From Anaerolineae bacterium (GTDB lineage: Bacteria; Chloroflexota; Anaerolineae; SpSt-600), in contig JAPWUT010000001.1 of assembly GCA_028275425.1 (NCBI GenBank), positions 1-34,642 on the forward strand: a stretch of DNA of 34,642 nt. The letters are read 5' to 3'. Positions 8,259 to 16,814 of the stretch are shown piece by piece. The notes under the pieces are model-generated. The model saw nothing but the letters and a program-made list of their open reading frames with translations, was not told the origin of the DNA and ran no database searches. Each line of letters opens with the position of its first letter. The stretch's first letter is position 1. A program made the translations under genes and the position numbers.

Positions 8259-10474
8259 TACCGGGCTCTTGCCTCCTTCAGGAGTTTGTAGACTTTTTCC
8301 TCTGTGGCCGGAAGTTCATCAACCCAAATCCCTACTGCATCGTGGATGGCGTTGATGATGGCCGGGGCAGTAGGCAAAGTGGTCATTTCCCCTATGCCTT
8401 TAGCCCCATACGGCCCAGCGGGGTCGGGAACTTCTACGATGATGGGGACAATTTCCGGAGGCATGTCCAGGACGGTAGGTATTGGGTATTCGCTCAAGCG
8501 GCGGGTGCGGGGGTAGCCGCCTTCGTGGATGAAGTGTTCCATGAGGGCATACCCTATGCCCATGTGGACCCCGCCTCCGATTTGGCCAATTATCATTTCG
8601 GGGTTGACGGCCTTGCCTACGTCGTGGGCAGCCCATATTTTCAGGACCGAGACTTGCCCTGTTTCGGTGTCTACTTCTACCAAAGCTATCTGGGTGCCCC
8701 AGCCGTAGCTGATGTGGGGGAAGCACTCTCCCGTTTCGGGGTGGTAAGGTGTGGTCGGCCGTTCAATTCGCCCTCGGTAGGTGTATTCTACTTCCACGGA
8801 GGTCTCGCCGGTTTCTGCCCTGAGGATTTCTTCCTTTCTGCGCAGGGCCAATTCGCAGGCTGCTTTTACTGCATTGCCGGAGATGTAGACGTGGCGGGAG
8901 GCAGAGGAACTTCCGGCATTAGGGACTTCGGCCGTATCCACTAAGGCAATCCGGACTTTTTGGATTGGGATACCCAGGGTGTGGGCAGCGATTTGAGCTA
9001 AAGCCGTATGCACCCCCTCACCTACCTCGGAGGTCCCGATTTTTACGATGGCCCGCGTTATCTCCCCCGATTCATCCCAAGAAAGCATTACCCTTGCGGT
9101 GGCTTTATCATCAAAGCCGAAGCTGTAGCCGACGTTTTTGAAAGCGCAAGCTACCCCAATTCCCCGCCGTTTATATGGCTCTTTGGGCTGCGGGATTTGA
9201 GGCTTTATCCAGCGTCCGTTCTCTTCCCGCCATCCGGCGGCCAGCGCCGCTTGGCGCAGGGTCTCCTTTATCCCCACTCCTGGCGGGAAAGTGGCCCCGG
9301 TAATGGTGGGCGAGCCGTCCTCCACCAAGTTCTTCATCCTTAACTCCACCGGGTCCATCCCCAAAGCTTCGGCCAACTTGTCCATTTGGATTTCGTAGGC
9401 GAAGGCGGGCTGAGGGGAGCCAAAGCCTCGCATCGCCATCGTCACGGCGTTGTTGGTGTAGACGGTGTAAGCATCAACCTTGACGTTTGGCCATACGTAG
9501 GGGCCAAGGGCGAAGCTGGCGGCATTGTTTAGGACGGGTATGCTGGTTGAGGCGTAGGCACCGGCATCGGAAATCATCTCCACTTCGCCAGCCACAAGTT
9601 TCCCATCTTTCTTGGCCCCCCATTTGTGGCGGATGTAGAAGGGGTGGCGCTTCCCAGTGCGCATCATCGTTTCTTCGCGTGTGAAGACCATTTTCACCGG
9701 CCTGCGCACCACGTAAGCACAGAGGGCCAATAGGTGCTGGATGTACATATCCTCCCTTCCCCCGAAGGCTCCCCCTACTGCCGGCACAATCTCCCTCAGT
9801 TTCTCAATCGGAATCTGGAGGAAGTGGGAAATCTGGTGCAGGTCATCGTGAGGCCATTGGGCAGCTGCAATCACCGTTATGCGTCCCTCTTCATCTATGT
9901 AGCCGATTCCAGCCTCGGGTTGGAGGTAGACATGCTCTACGTGAGGGGTTATGTAGTAACCTTCAACGATGACATCGGCCTCCTCAAAGGCCTTTTCCAC
10001 GTCCCCACGGCGTATCTTTATGTGGTGCAAGATGTTTGTGCCTTTTTCTTCGTGGACCAAGGGGGAGCCTGGCTTCATCGCTTCACGGGGGTCGGTTACG
10101 ACAGGTAAGGGCTCGTATTCAACCTTGACCTTTTTGCGTGCCTCTTCGGCTATTTCTTCCGTCTCAGCCACGACGATGGCTATGCGGTCGCCAAGCCATC
10201 GGACCTTGCCCCCTTCGGGGACTAAGACGGTTTGGTCGGGGGTGTGGATTCCGTACTCGTTGAGGGGTACGTCTTTGTAGGTTATGACTTTGACTACCCC
10301 AGGGGTGGCTTCGGCAGCGGAGGTGTCAATTCTCTTCACCCTGGCGTGTGGGTATTGGCTCCATACGACCTTGGCATAAAGTTGGCCGGGCATGTTGAAA
10401 TCTTGGGGGTAGCGTCTTGAGCCCTGGACTTTGGTCTTTATGTCAAGCCTTATGGTGTTTTCGCCCAGAGTCAT
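8258..10474 (-). CDS. Molybdenum hydroxylase large subunit (xanthine dehydrogenase/aldehyde oxidase family)
   Basis: The 738-residue protein spans the Mo-pyranopterin-binding subunit of the xanthine oxidase family. It has an N-terminal a/b hammerhead domain (KVVWSQYPHARVKRID to about residue 120), then the Moco-binding domains. Family motifs include AVGGAFGGRED, AMRGFGSPQPAFAYE and KGIGEMTTLP, whose Glu matches the catalytic base. Substrate cannot be read from sequence. The ATG at 10474 is preceded at ideal spacing by AAGGAGG (10481-10487 on the plus strand), which overlaps the stop of hdrA2. An ATG eight codons earlier would overlap hdrA2 and lacks such a site. No [2Fe-2S] or FAD subunit gene is adjacent, which is odd for this family. 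The upstream gene encodes a double HdrA-like flavoprotein instead. Confidence 0.92.
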   Translation of the reverse strand: MTLGENTIRLDIKTKVQGSRRYPQDFNMPGQLYAKVVWSQYPHARVKRIDTSAAEATPGVVKVITYKDVPLNEYGIHTPDQTVLVPEGGKVRWLGDRIAIVVAETEEIAEEARKKVKVEYEPLPVVTDPREAMKPGSPLVHEEKGTNILHHIKIRRGDVEKAFEEADVIVEGYYITPHVEHVYLQPEAGIGYIDEEGRITVIAAAQWPHDDLHQISHFLQIPIEKLREIVPAVGGAFGGREDMYIQHLLALCAYVVRRPVKMVFTREETMMRTGKRHPFYIRHKWGAKKDGKLVAGEVEMISDAGAYASTSIPVLNNAASFALGPYVWPNVKVDAYTVYTNNAVTMAMRGFGSPQPAFAYEIQMDKLAEALGMDPVELRMKNLVEDGSPTITGATFPPGVGIKETLRQAALAAGWREENGRWIKPQIPQPKEPYKRRGIGVACAFKNVGYSFGFDDKATARVMLSWDESGEITRAIVKIGTSEVGEGVHTALAQIAAHTLGIPIQKVRIALVDTAEVPNAGSSSASRHVYISGNAVKAACELALRRKEEILRAETGETSVEVEYTYRGRIERPTTPYHPETGECFPHISYGWGTQIALVEVDTETGQVSVLKIWAAHDVGKAVNPEMIIGQIGGGVHMGIGYALMEHFIHEGGYPRTRRLSEYPIPTVLDMPPEIVPIIVEVPDPAGPYGAKGIGEMTTLPTAPAIINAIHDAVGIWVDELPATEEKVYKLLKEARAR

Positions 10475-10485
10475 ATTGTGCCTCC

Positions 10486-13400
10486 TTAAGTTAGCCATGC
10501 TCCCAGCACACTTTCTTCGGGGGCCATGATTTGTTCATCGGTGTAATGCAGAAGCTGTATGGCCTTTGCCGGGCATTCGGCGGTGCAGGTTCCGCAACCT
10601 TGGCATTTGGCCGGGTCTATGAAGGCAGCCCCCTTTATTCCCCCGTTCCCGATGGCTTTGGGGTCTATGACCGGGATGTGGAAGGGGCAGATGCGCACGC
10701 AAGTCAAGCAGCCGACGCATTTGGATTGCTCTACTTGGGCTATGACCCCGCCTACCTTGATTTCTTCTTTGGTCAGGTAGGTTAAAGCTCGGGCGGCTGC
10801 GGCTTTGGCCTGAGCTATGGATTCTTCTATGAATTTGGGGTAGTGAGCCATCCCGGCCAGGAAAATCCCTTCGTTTATGAAATCCACCGGCCTCATCTTG
10901 AGGTGAGCTTCAAGGAAGAAGCCCTCAGGGGATAGAGGAACCCTCAGGATTCGGGCCAGCTTTTCGTTATCTTCAGAAGGCAAAATGCCGAGGGTTAGCG
11001 AGATTAGGTCGGGCTTGAGCACCAGGAGTTCACCCGTGCTTTGGTCCTTTACTTCTACCCGGAGTTCTCCGTAGACGACTTTAATGGTAGGGGCTTCCTC
11101 ATCGGTGTAGCGGATGAAGATTGTGCCCAGTTCCCGCGCTTTAGTGTAGTATTCTTCGCGGAAGCCGTAAGTGATTATGTCCTTGTAGAGGACGTAGACC
11201 TCGCAGGAGGGGTTTAGCTCTTTGAGGCGGATGGCGTTGGCCATGGTGTTGGTGCAGCAGATACGGCTGCAGTAATCGTATTTTGGGCTCCTCGGCCGAA
11301 CGCACTGGATTATCGCCACCGACCGGAGGTTCCTGACCCTCTCGGGGTGGTTGACTATGAGCTCTTCAAGCTCCAGCTGGTCCAATATTCTGGGGTCTTC
11401 CCCTTTGAGGTATTCTCTCCCCGAATACATCCTGGCCCCGGTAGCCACGATGGTGACCCCGTGCTCCAGTTCCACATCCTTGTATTTTGTGCGGATTAGG
11501 GAATGGAAGTCTCCTACGTGGCCGTAGTGGTTGATGAGCTCGGCTTCTTTGAAGACGTTGATAAGTGGGTGGTTTTCAACACGGTTGGTGAGGTCCCAGA
11601 GGAGGCGTCGTAGGTCTTTCCCTTCGGCGGTGAAGTGGATTTTCTGGAGGTAGCCGCCGAGGCGATTGCTCTTCTCCACAAGGTAGACTGGGAACCCGGC
11701 ATCGGCTATGGTCAGAGCGGCTACCATTCCTGCCAGCCCGCCCCCGATGACTAATGCTTTCTTTACTGGCTTTACGGAGAATTTTTGCAGGGCTTGCAGG
11801 CGGGCAGCTCTGGCTACTCCAACCCTTAAAGCCTCCATGGCCTTGCGGGTTGCCCCTTCCCTATCGTGAAGGTGGGGCCAGGCGCTGTGTTCCCTTATGT
11901 TCACCAGTTCCAAGTAGTAGGGATTGAGGGAAGCGCGCCTCAGGACTTTCTGGAAAAGCGGTTCGTGTGTGCGTTGGCTGCAGGCCGCTACTACTACTCT
12001 GTTAAGGCCGTGTTCGGTGATTGCTCGGCTGATTTGCTCTTGCCCCTCTGGGAAGCAGGCCAAGTTTACTTGCTGGACATGGACAACCCTGGGCAAGGCT
12101 TTGGCTTTCTGGGCGATAGTTTCCAAGTCAATGCTTTGGCTTATTTCTCCCCCACACCGGCAGAGGAATACCCCAATCCTTGGCTCCTCCCTTGATACAT
12201 CCCTTTCTGGCGGGAACTTCTCTTCACGGTCTAGGGAACCGAGTTTGTCCTTAAGCAAAAGCATCGCTTCTGCAGCTGCTCCGCTGGCTTCGTATAGGGT
12301 TTCAGCTATCTCCTTGGGGGAAGCGAAGGAGCCGCATACGTAAATGCCAGGACGCGATGTCTGCAAGGGGCCAAATTTATCGGTCCAGCAGAAGCCGTAT
12401 TGGTTCAAATCAATACCCAAGATTTCGGCTACCTGGCGGGTGCTTAAGGGTGGCTCCACCCCAACCGATAGGACAACCATGTCAAATTCTTCTTCAACGA
12501 TGTGGCCATCGTCGGTAGCATAGCGCAGGGTTAGGTTGTGAGTGGTTGGGTCTTCGGTGATGGAAGAGACACGTGAGCGAATGTATTCAACGCTGTAGAG
12601 TTCTTTGGAGCGGAGGTAGTAGGCGTTGTATTCTTTGTTGAAAGCCCTTTCATCCATGATGAAGATTTTAGCCTCAACACCCGGGATACGTTGCTTGGCC
12701 AGGACGGCTTCCTTGGTGGAATACATGCAGCAGATTGAAGAGCAGTAGGGATGCTCTTGGTCCCGCGAGCCTATGCACTGAAGCCAAGCAATCTTGCGCG
12801 GTGTAGTGCCATCAGATGGTCGGACTACGATTCCCTCGGTGGGGCCGGAGCGGCTGGCCAGCCTTTCGTACTCCATGCTGGTTATGACGTTGGGGTAGCG
12901 GCCGTAGCCGTACTCTTCGTACCGGCGGGGGTTGAAAAGCCGGTAGCCCATCGCCAGGACTATTGCCCCAACGTTTACCTTCTCTTCCCGAGGCTCCTCT
13001 TTCAGGTTTATGGCCTTAGTGGGGCAGACTTTCTCGCAGCGGCGGCAGGTTTCGCAGAAGTCGGTCTTTTCAATCATGTAAGCGTCGGGGATAGCCCTTG
13101 GGGAACTTTTGTAAGCGAGTTTGCGCATTGCCAAGCCCATTTGGAAGCGGCTTGGCTTCTCCACAGGGCATATCTGAGCGCAGCGGTCGCAGTTAATGCA
13201 AAGGTCAGGATTAACGTATCTTGGATTGACCCTTAGGGTTACGGTGAAATTGCCGGCCTCCCCTTCAAGGCCGACGATTTCGGTATTGACGAAGAGGTGT
13301 ATATTAGGGTGGCGGCTGTAATCCATGAGGGCGGGGGAAATGGTAGGGCGGGTGCAGCCTGGGCCGTGCTCGGCCGTGCCCCGGCAGAGGACGCAGTCAT

Positions 13401-13563
13401 GGGTTGGGAACATGAAGCCCAACTGGGCCACGATTCCACCCAGCCATGGGGTTGATTCCACCAAGTAAACTTCCAATCCAGCATCGGCCACATCCAGAGC
13501 GGCTCTCATCCCCCCTACGCCGCCTCCCAGCACAAGAACGGAGCTCTTCCTTTCGTTCGCCAT
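10486..13563 (-). CDS. hdrA: Double HdrA-like iron-sulfur flavoprotein (1025 aa)
   Basis: Two HdrA-like modules are fused. Module 1 has an FAD-binding VLVLGGGVGGMRAAL, the Cys pair C57/C60 (HDCVLC), two [4Fe-4S] motifs (C122-C132 and C170-C180) and the HdrA hallmark CIGSRDQEHPYCSSICC. A linker around residues 455-600 repeats the N-terminal domain of canonical HdrA (GVFLCRCGGEI). Module 2 has KALVIGGGLAGMVAAL and CVRPRSPKYDYCSRICC but lacks the DCxxC loop. The C-terminus carries a 2x[4Fe-4S] ferredoxin (CVGCLTCVRICP, CQGCGTCTAECP). HdrA proteins are FAD-based electron-bifurcating hubs; the partner here may be the downstream Mo hydroxylase. The start is supported by GAGGAG 8 nt upstream and a consensus-like promoter. 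C60 aligns with the TGA-encoded position of the second HdrA, encoded from 16838. Confidence 0.93.
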   Translation of the reverse strand: MANERKSSVLVLGGGVGGMRAALDVADAGLEVYLVESTPWLGGIVAQLGFMFPTHDCVLCRGTAEHGPGCTRPTISPALMDYSRHPNIHLFVNTEIVGLEGEAGNFTVTLRVNPRYVNPDLCINCDRCAQICPVEKPSRFQMGLAMRKLAYKSSPRAIPDAYMIEKTDFCETCRRCEKVCPTKAINLKEEPREEKVNVGAIVLAMGYRLFNPRRYEEYGYGRYPNVITSMEYERLASRSGPTEGIVVRPSDGTTPRKIAWLQCIGSRDQEHPYCSSICCMYSTKEAVLAKQRIPGVEAKIFIMDERAFNKEYNAYYLRSKELYSVEYIRSRVSSITEDPTTHNLTLRYATDDGHIVEEEFDMVVLSVGVEPPLSTRQVAEILGIDLNQYGFCWTDKFGPLQTSRPGIYVCGSFASPKEIAETLYEASGAAAEAMLLLKDKLGSLDREEKFPPERDVSREEPRIGVFLCRCGGEISQSIDLETIAQKAKALPRVVHVQQVNLACFPEGQEQISRAITEHGLNRVVVAACSQRTHEPLFQKVLRRASLNPYYLELVNIREHSAWPHLHDREGATRKAMEALRVGVARAARLQALQKFSVKPVKKALVIGGGLAGMVAALTIADAGFPVYLVEKSNRLGGYLQKIHFTAEGKDLRRLLWDLTNRVENHPLINVFKEAELINHYGHVGDFHSLIRTKYKDVELEHGVTIVATGARMYSGREYLKGEDPRILDQLELEELIVNHPERVRNLRSVAIIQCVRPRSPKYDYCSRICCTNTMANAIRLKELNPSCEVYVLYKDIITYGFREEYYTKARELGTIFIRYTDEEAPTIKVVYGELRVEVKDQSTGELLVLKPDLISLTLGILPSEDNEKLARILRVPLSPEGFFLEAHLKMRPVDFINEGIFLAGMAHYPKFIEESIAQAKAAAARALTYLTKEEIKVGGVIAQVEQSKCVGCLTCVRICPFHIPVIDPKAIGNGGIKGAAFIDPAKCQGCGTCTAECPAKAIQLLHYTDEQIMAPEESVLGAWLT

Positions 13564-13588
13564 AGGCCCAACTCCTCGGTTTTTTGTT

Positions 13589-13600
13589 AACCCCGGGGTT
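13589..13600. promoter_or_regulatory. 12-bp palindrome AACCCCGGGGTT, candidate operator
   Basis: A perfect 12-bp palindrome lies immediately downstream of the minus-strand -10 box, covering the expected start of hdrA2 transcription. It lies in the 177-bp divergent region between the two redox operons. A dimeric repressor bound here would block the leftward promoter directly. No regulator gene is adjacent, so the binding protein is unknown, and a chance GC-rich palindrome is possible. Confidence 0.4.
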
Positions 13601-13603
13601 GGA

Positions 13604-13631
13604 ATTATACCTTAAATTGGCAAAAAATCAA
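13604..13631 (-). promoter_or_regulatory. Sigma-70-type promoter for the hdrA2-xdh-yhhQ-era unit
   Basis: On the minus strand, TTGATT (13626-13631) and TATAAT (13604-13609) are separated by 16 bp, about 41 nt upstream of the hdrA2 ATG. The -10 is a perfect consensus hexamer. Transcription would start near 13597, inside or next to the palindrome at 13589-13600. Confidence 0.75.
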
Positions 13632-13677
13632 GGGGCGGAAGCACTTGGGGTATGGGCCAGAATTTCACACCGACCCT

Positions 13678-13705
13678 TTGACAAAGCCCGACGGTGGTGT
13701 ATAAT
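13678..13705 (+). promoter_or_regulatory. Sigma-70-type promoter for the lipoyl-carrier/Hdr/AOR operon
   Basis: TTGACA (13678-13683) and TATAAT (13700-13705) are both perfect consensus hexamers with a 16-bp spacer. They lie 35 nt upstream of the ATG at 13741, which has the Shine-Dalgarno-like AAGGGGGG. No internal promoter of similar quality was noticed before 21701. Confidence 0.85.
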
Positions 13706-13740
13706 AAAGCCCGCTTGGACTAAGATAAGGGGGGAAAGCC

Positions 13741-14181
13741 ATGCAGATAGCAGGATTTGATTTCCCCGATGACCTTTACTACGATTCTAAGCACAGCTGG
13801 GGCCGCGTGGAAGGGAATATAGTCACCCAAGGCCTCACCGATTTCGGCCAGAAGCTGGCAAAGGAAATCGTTTACGTGGAAATACCGCCCGTCGGCAAGG
13901 CTGTGACCCAAGGGCAAACCTTCATGTCCATTGAGTCCGGCAAGTGGGTTGGGCGAATCCCGGCCATCGTCAGCGGTAAAATCGTGGCCGTTAACGAGGA
14001 GCTGGAGTGGGAGCCTGCACTCATAAACAAGTCGCCATTTGACCAAGGCTGGCTCGTGAAGATTGAGATGTCCAACCCGGCCGAGCTCGCCAACCTGATG
14101 CGGGCCGATTCCCCCGAATTCAAGGCCTTTATTGAAGCCGAGGCCGAAAAATACAAAGCGGTCCTCAAAGGGGGCAAGTGA
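13741..14181 (+). CDS. GcvH-like lipoyl carrier protein, candidate lipoate-binding protein (LbpA-like)
   Basis: This 146-residue protein has the glycine-cleavage H-protein fold. KHSWGRVEGNIVTQGLTDF matches the N-terminal H-protein pattern, and ESGKWVGRIPAIVSG contains the lipoyl-lysine hairpin with K68. Canonical GcvH usually has an ESVKA-like motif there, so this copy is divergent at the swinging-arm site but keeps the lysine. No gcvP or gcvT is present. Instead it overlaps a lipoate ligase and precedes hdrCBA. In sHdr sulfur-oxidation clusters, related H-like proteins (LbpA) carry the sulfur substrate on lipoate; I infer a similar carrier role here. An ordinary GcvH cannot be excluded without phylogeny. 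Confidence 0.85.
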   Translation: MQIAGFDFPDDLYYDSKHSWGRVEGNIVTQGLTDFGQKLAKEIVYVEIPPVGKAVTQGQTFMSIESGKWVGRIPAIVSGKIVAVNEELEWEPALINKSPFDQGWLVKIEMSNPAELANLMRADSPEFKAFIEAEAEKYKAVLKGGK

Positions 14182-15221
14182 TGAAGCTGTATCGCCTTGG
14201 AACTGTACCCTGGCATTACTCCCAACTGCTTTACCATGCTCTCCCCAGGCTTAAGCGCGAAGGACTAATCTTATGCTCCCCCGCTTCCCCCTACGTCTGC
14301 ATCGGCTATTTCCAGGATGCGGAGCAAGAGGTGGACCTGGCTTACTGTAGGGAGCATGGCATCCCTGTCTTCCGGCGCGAGGTAGGGGGAGGGGCCGTTT
14401 ACTTGGATGGGGATCAGCTCTTCTGGCAGCTGGTGATTCGCAAGGATAACCCCTTGATTCCAGCAAGCTGGGAGGAATTCTACCGTCGCTTCCTCCAGGC
14501 CCCAATCGCTGCCTACAGGGCCATAGGCATCCCCGCCCAATACAAGCCCATAAATGACATAATCGCTAACAACCGCAAAATCTCGGGCACAGGGGTGGCC
14601 GAAATCGGCGATTTCGTGGTCTTTGTCGGCAACTTAATCGTTGACTTCAACTACGAGATGATGGTGCGGGTCCTCAAAGTGCCCGATGAGAAGTTCCGGG
14701 ACAAGGTCTACAAGACCCTCCAGGATAACCTTAGCACCATCAAGCGAGAGCTTGGGTATAGCCCTCCGAGGGATGAGCTTTGGGGGCTTTTGGCGGAGAA
14801 GTTTTCCGAGATTTTGGGGCCGATGGAGGAGGAAACGAGGATTGACCCCGATTGGAAAGCGGAAGCAGACCGCTTAGGGGAGATAATGCTGAGTGAGGAG
14901 TGGCTCTTCCTCCGCCGAAGCCCAAAGATTGAGCGAGGAGTTACCATCCGAGCAGGGGTTGAAGTTCGGCAGAGGGCTTACAAGGCCCCCGGAGGCCTCA
15001 TCCGGGCTACGATGGAAGTGAAAGAGGGGGTCATTGCCGATGTTTCCATCTCCGGCGATTTCTTCTTCTATCCGGCCGATCGGCTGGCCGAGCTGGAGCG
15101 GGCCCTGGTTGGCGTGCGGGTAGAGGAAGTGGAGGAGGTCATCGCTCGCTTCTACGTCGAGCACGGTGTAGAAAGCCCTGGCGTGACCCCTGCCGATTTT
15201 GCCATTGCCCTTAGCGGGTAA
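14181..15221 (+). CDS. lplA: Lipoate-protein ligase A with C-terminal accessory domain
   Basis: This 346-residue protein is a full-length LplA. The catalytic BPL/LplA/LipB domain contains RREVGGGAVYLDGD (about 65-78), where RRxxGGG binds the lipoyl-adenylate, and NDIIANNRKISGTG with the conserved K133. The accessory domain covers about residues 245-346 (RRSPKIERGVTIRAGVEV, then YVEHGVESPG). The enzyme activates lipoate with ATP and attaches it to a lysine of an acceptor protein, most likely the protein encoded just upstream. The ATG at 14181 shares a base with the preceding stop (TGATG); a GTG one codon earlier is a possible alternative. The coupling suggests a dedicated ligase-acceptor pair, as with the sLpl ligases of sHdr clusters. 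Confidence 0.92.
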   Translation: MKLYRLGTVPWHYSQLLYHALPRLKREGLILCSPASPYVCIGYFQDAEQEVDLAYCREHGIPVFRREVGGGAVYLDGDQLFWQLVIRKDNPLIPASWEEFYRRFLQAPIAAYRAIGIPAQYKPINDIIANNRKISGTGVAEIGDFVVFVGNLIVDFNYEMMVRVLKVPDEKFRDKVYKTLQDNLSTIKRELGYSPPRDELWGLLAEKFSEILGPMEEETRIDPDWKAEADRLGEIMLSEEWLFLRRSPKIERGVTIRAGVEVRQRAYKAPGGLIRATMEVKEGVIADVSISGDFFFYPADRLAELERALVGVRVEEVEEVIARFYVEHGVESPGVTPADFAIALSG

Positions 15222-15232
15222 GGAGGTGATGG

Positions 15233-15811
15233 ATGGCAGCTATTACTGAAGCTTTGGACCTTGGCCAATTGGACCGGAGCCTGGCTCAACGGGTAAGTCC
15301 TGGCCGGTGGGAAAAGATTCTCTCCTGTATTCAGTGCGGGACTTGCTCTGCTTCCTGCCCTGCAGCGCATGCAATGGACATTTCTCCTCGCCAGATGTGG
15401 CGAATGGTCCAATTGGGTATGACTGAAGAAGTGCTCCGTTCCAAAAGCATTTGGCTTTGCAGCTTATGCTACACTTGTCATGTCCGCTGCCCGCGCGGTA
15501 TTCCGCTTACGGAAACCATCGTCCGTTTGAAGGAATTGGCGATGGAAAGGGGAATCGTCTCCTCTCCCCAGAGTGAAGCTTTCTACCGAGCCTTTGCCGA
15601 GGTGATGCGTCGCTACGGGCGGTTGCGGGAGGTGGAGTTTATGGCCCGCTATTTCTTAGCTTCCAATCCTTTGGCTGCGCTGGGTTTTGCTCGCCTGGGT
15701 CTGACAATGCTGGCCCGGGGCAAAATCCGCCCGGAATTGCCTCGGCTGGGTGGAGAGGGCCGGTTGGACCGCCTCTTCGCGCGGGTGGCTGAGCTGGAGG
15801 AGAAAAGATGA
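15233..15811 (+). CDS. hdrC: Heterodisulfide reductase subunit C-like iron-sulfur protein
   Basis: A 192-residue protein with the two [4Fe-4S] motifs of HdrC: CIQCGTCSASCP (C32, C35, C38, C42) and CSLCYTCHVRCP (C76, C79, C82, C86). The remaining ~100 residues are helical. HdrC relays electrons between the HdrA flavin and the catalytic clusters of HdrB. The start at 15233 is fixed by AGGAGGT (15221-15227) at 5 nt spacing; an ATG at 15229 is out of frame. Its stop overlaps the hdrB start (ATGA), as expected for subunits of one complex. Confidence 0.94.
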   Translation: MAAITEALDLGQLDRSLAQRVSPGRWEKILSCIQCGTCSASCPAAHAMDISPRQMWRMVQLGMTEEVLRSKSIWLCSLCYTCHVRCPRGIPLTETIVRLKELAMERGIVSSPQSEAFYRAFAEVMRRYGRLREVEFMARYFLASNPLAALGFARLGLTMLARGKIRPELPRLGGEGRLDRLFARVAELEEKR

Positions 15812-16656
15812 GGTACATCTTTTATCCCGGTTGCTCTCAGGAGGGCACGGCTTTGGAGTACCGGGATTCCACTTTGGCGGTGCTCCAAGCCTTGGGCGCC
15901 GATGTCCAGGAGCTGGAGGGCTGGACTTGCTGTGGGGCCAGCGTCGCTTCGGTTATGAGCGAGTTGCTGGGCTTTGTCCTCCCGGCCCGTAACCTGGCCC
16001 TGGCCGAAAAACAGGCCAACGGTCGGGACTTGCTCACGGTTTGCAGTGCCTGTTATACCAACTTCCGCCGGACCTTTGCCACCCTGGCTGCCAACCGTCA
16101 ACTTCACCAGAAGGTCAACCAGGCCCTGGAACTAGAGGGTCTGGCTTACCAAGGGACATTAACAGCCCGCCATATTTTGGATGTTTTGGCCAACGATTTC
16201 GGGCCGGAGGCAATTCGGGCGCGCGTGAAGAAGCCGCTGGAAGGGCTTACCGTTGCCCCTTACTACGGTTGCCAGACCGTCCGCCCATATAGCCCGTTTG
16301 ACGATGGGCAGCGCCCTACCTCCATGCTACCTTTGTTAGAAGCGCTGGGGGTCAAGGTCCACCGCCATTCCCGTGAAGCTTCCTGCTGTGGGACTTCGCT
16401 ACTTATGACTAAGCCGGAAGTGGGCCTGACCATGGTTGGCTCAGTACTGGAGGCTTGCGAGGGTGCCGACTGCATCGTGACTGTTTGCCCAATGTGCCAT
16501 ATGAATTTGGACGCTTATCAGGACAAAGTATCACGATTGTTGGGGCGGAAAGTGCAGATTCCTGTCCTTTATCTGCCCCAACTAATAGGCTTGGCTTTGG
16601 GTTTGCCAGAAGAAAAGCTGGGCTTGCGACGGCACATCACGCCGGTGAAGTTTTAA
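15808..16656 (+). CDS. hdrB: Heterodisulfide reductase subunit B-like protein (two CCG domains)
   Basis: A 282-residue protein with both cysteine-rich CCG motifs complete. The first is C9, C41-C42, C79 and C82 (C-x31-CC-x36-CxxC); the second is C155, C193-C194, C227 and C230. In HdrB these motifs bind the non-cubane [4Fe-4S] clusters that cleave a disulfide. Both sites being intact argues for an active disulfide/thiol catalyst rather than an electron relay. In methanogens the substrate is CoM-S-S-CoB. In this bacterial setting a lipoamide disulfide on the upstream carrier is the attractive candidate, but that is inference. The stop codon TAA lies at the edge of a 160-bp inserted inverted-repeat element. 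Confidence 0.94.
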   Translation: MRYIFYPGCSQEGTALEYRDSTLAVLQALGADVQELEGWTCCGASVASVMSELLGFVLPARNLALAEKQANGRDLLTVCSACYTNFRRTFATLAANRQLHQKVNQALELEGLAYQGTLTARHILDVLANDFGPEAIRARVKKPLEGLTVAPYYGCQTVRPYSPFDDGQRPTSMLPLLEALGVKVHRHSREASCCGTSLLMTKPEVGLTMVGSVLEACEGADCIVTVCPMCHMNLDAYQDKVSRLLGRKVQIPVLYLPQLIGLALGLPEEKLGLRRHITPVKF

Positions 16657-16814
16657 CCGCAAAGAGCGCAAAGGATGCAAAGGTGTTTTAATTTGTCTAA
16701 CCAAATCATAGGCGCGGCGCTTGAGGTCCATCACCAGCTGGGGCCGGGTTTACTGGAATCGGCTTATTTAACGTTCAATAAAAAAATTTGCGCCCTTTGC
16801 GTCCTTTGCGGTTT
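16655..16814 (+). mobile_element. Small inverted-repeat insertion flanking a GxxExxY remnant
   Basis: The left arm AACCGCAAAGAGCGCAAAGG onward (16655-16681) and the right arm ending CCTTTGCGGTTT (16787-16814) are imperfect inverted repeats of about 27 nt with roughly four mismatches. Each arm is built from short GCAAAGG-type repeats. From memory, this flank type commonly accompanies GxxExxY genes in bacterial genomes. The element separates hdrB from hdrA without breaking either gene and seems to supply bases of the hdrB stop. No target-site duplication is evident. Confidence 0.65.
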
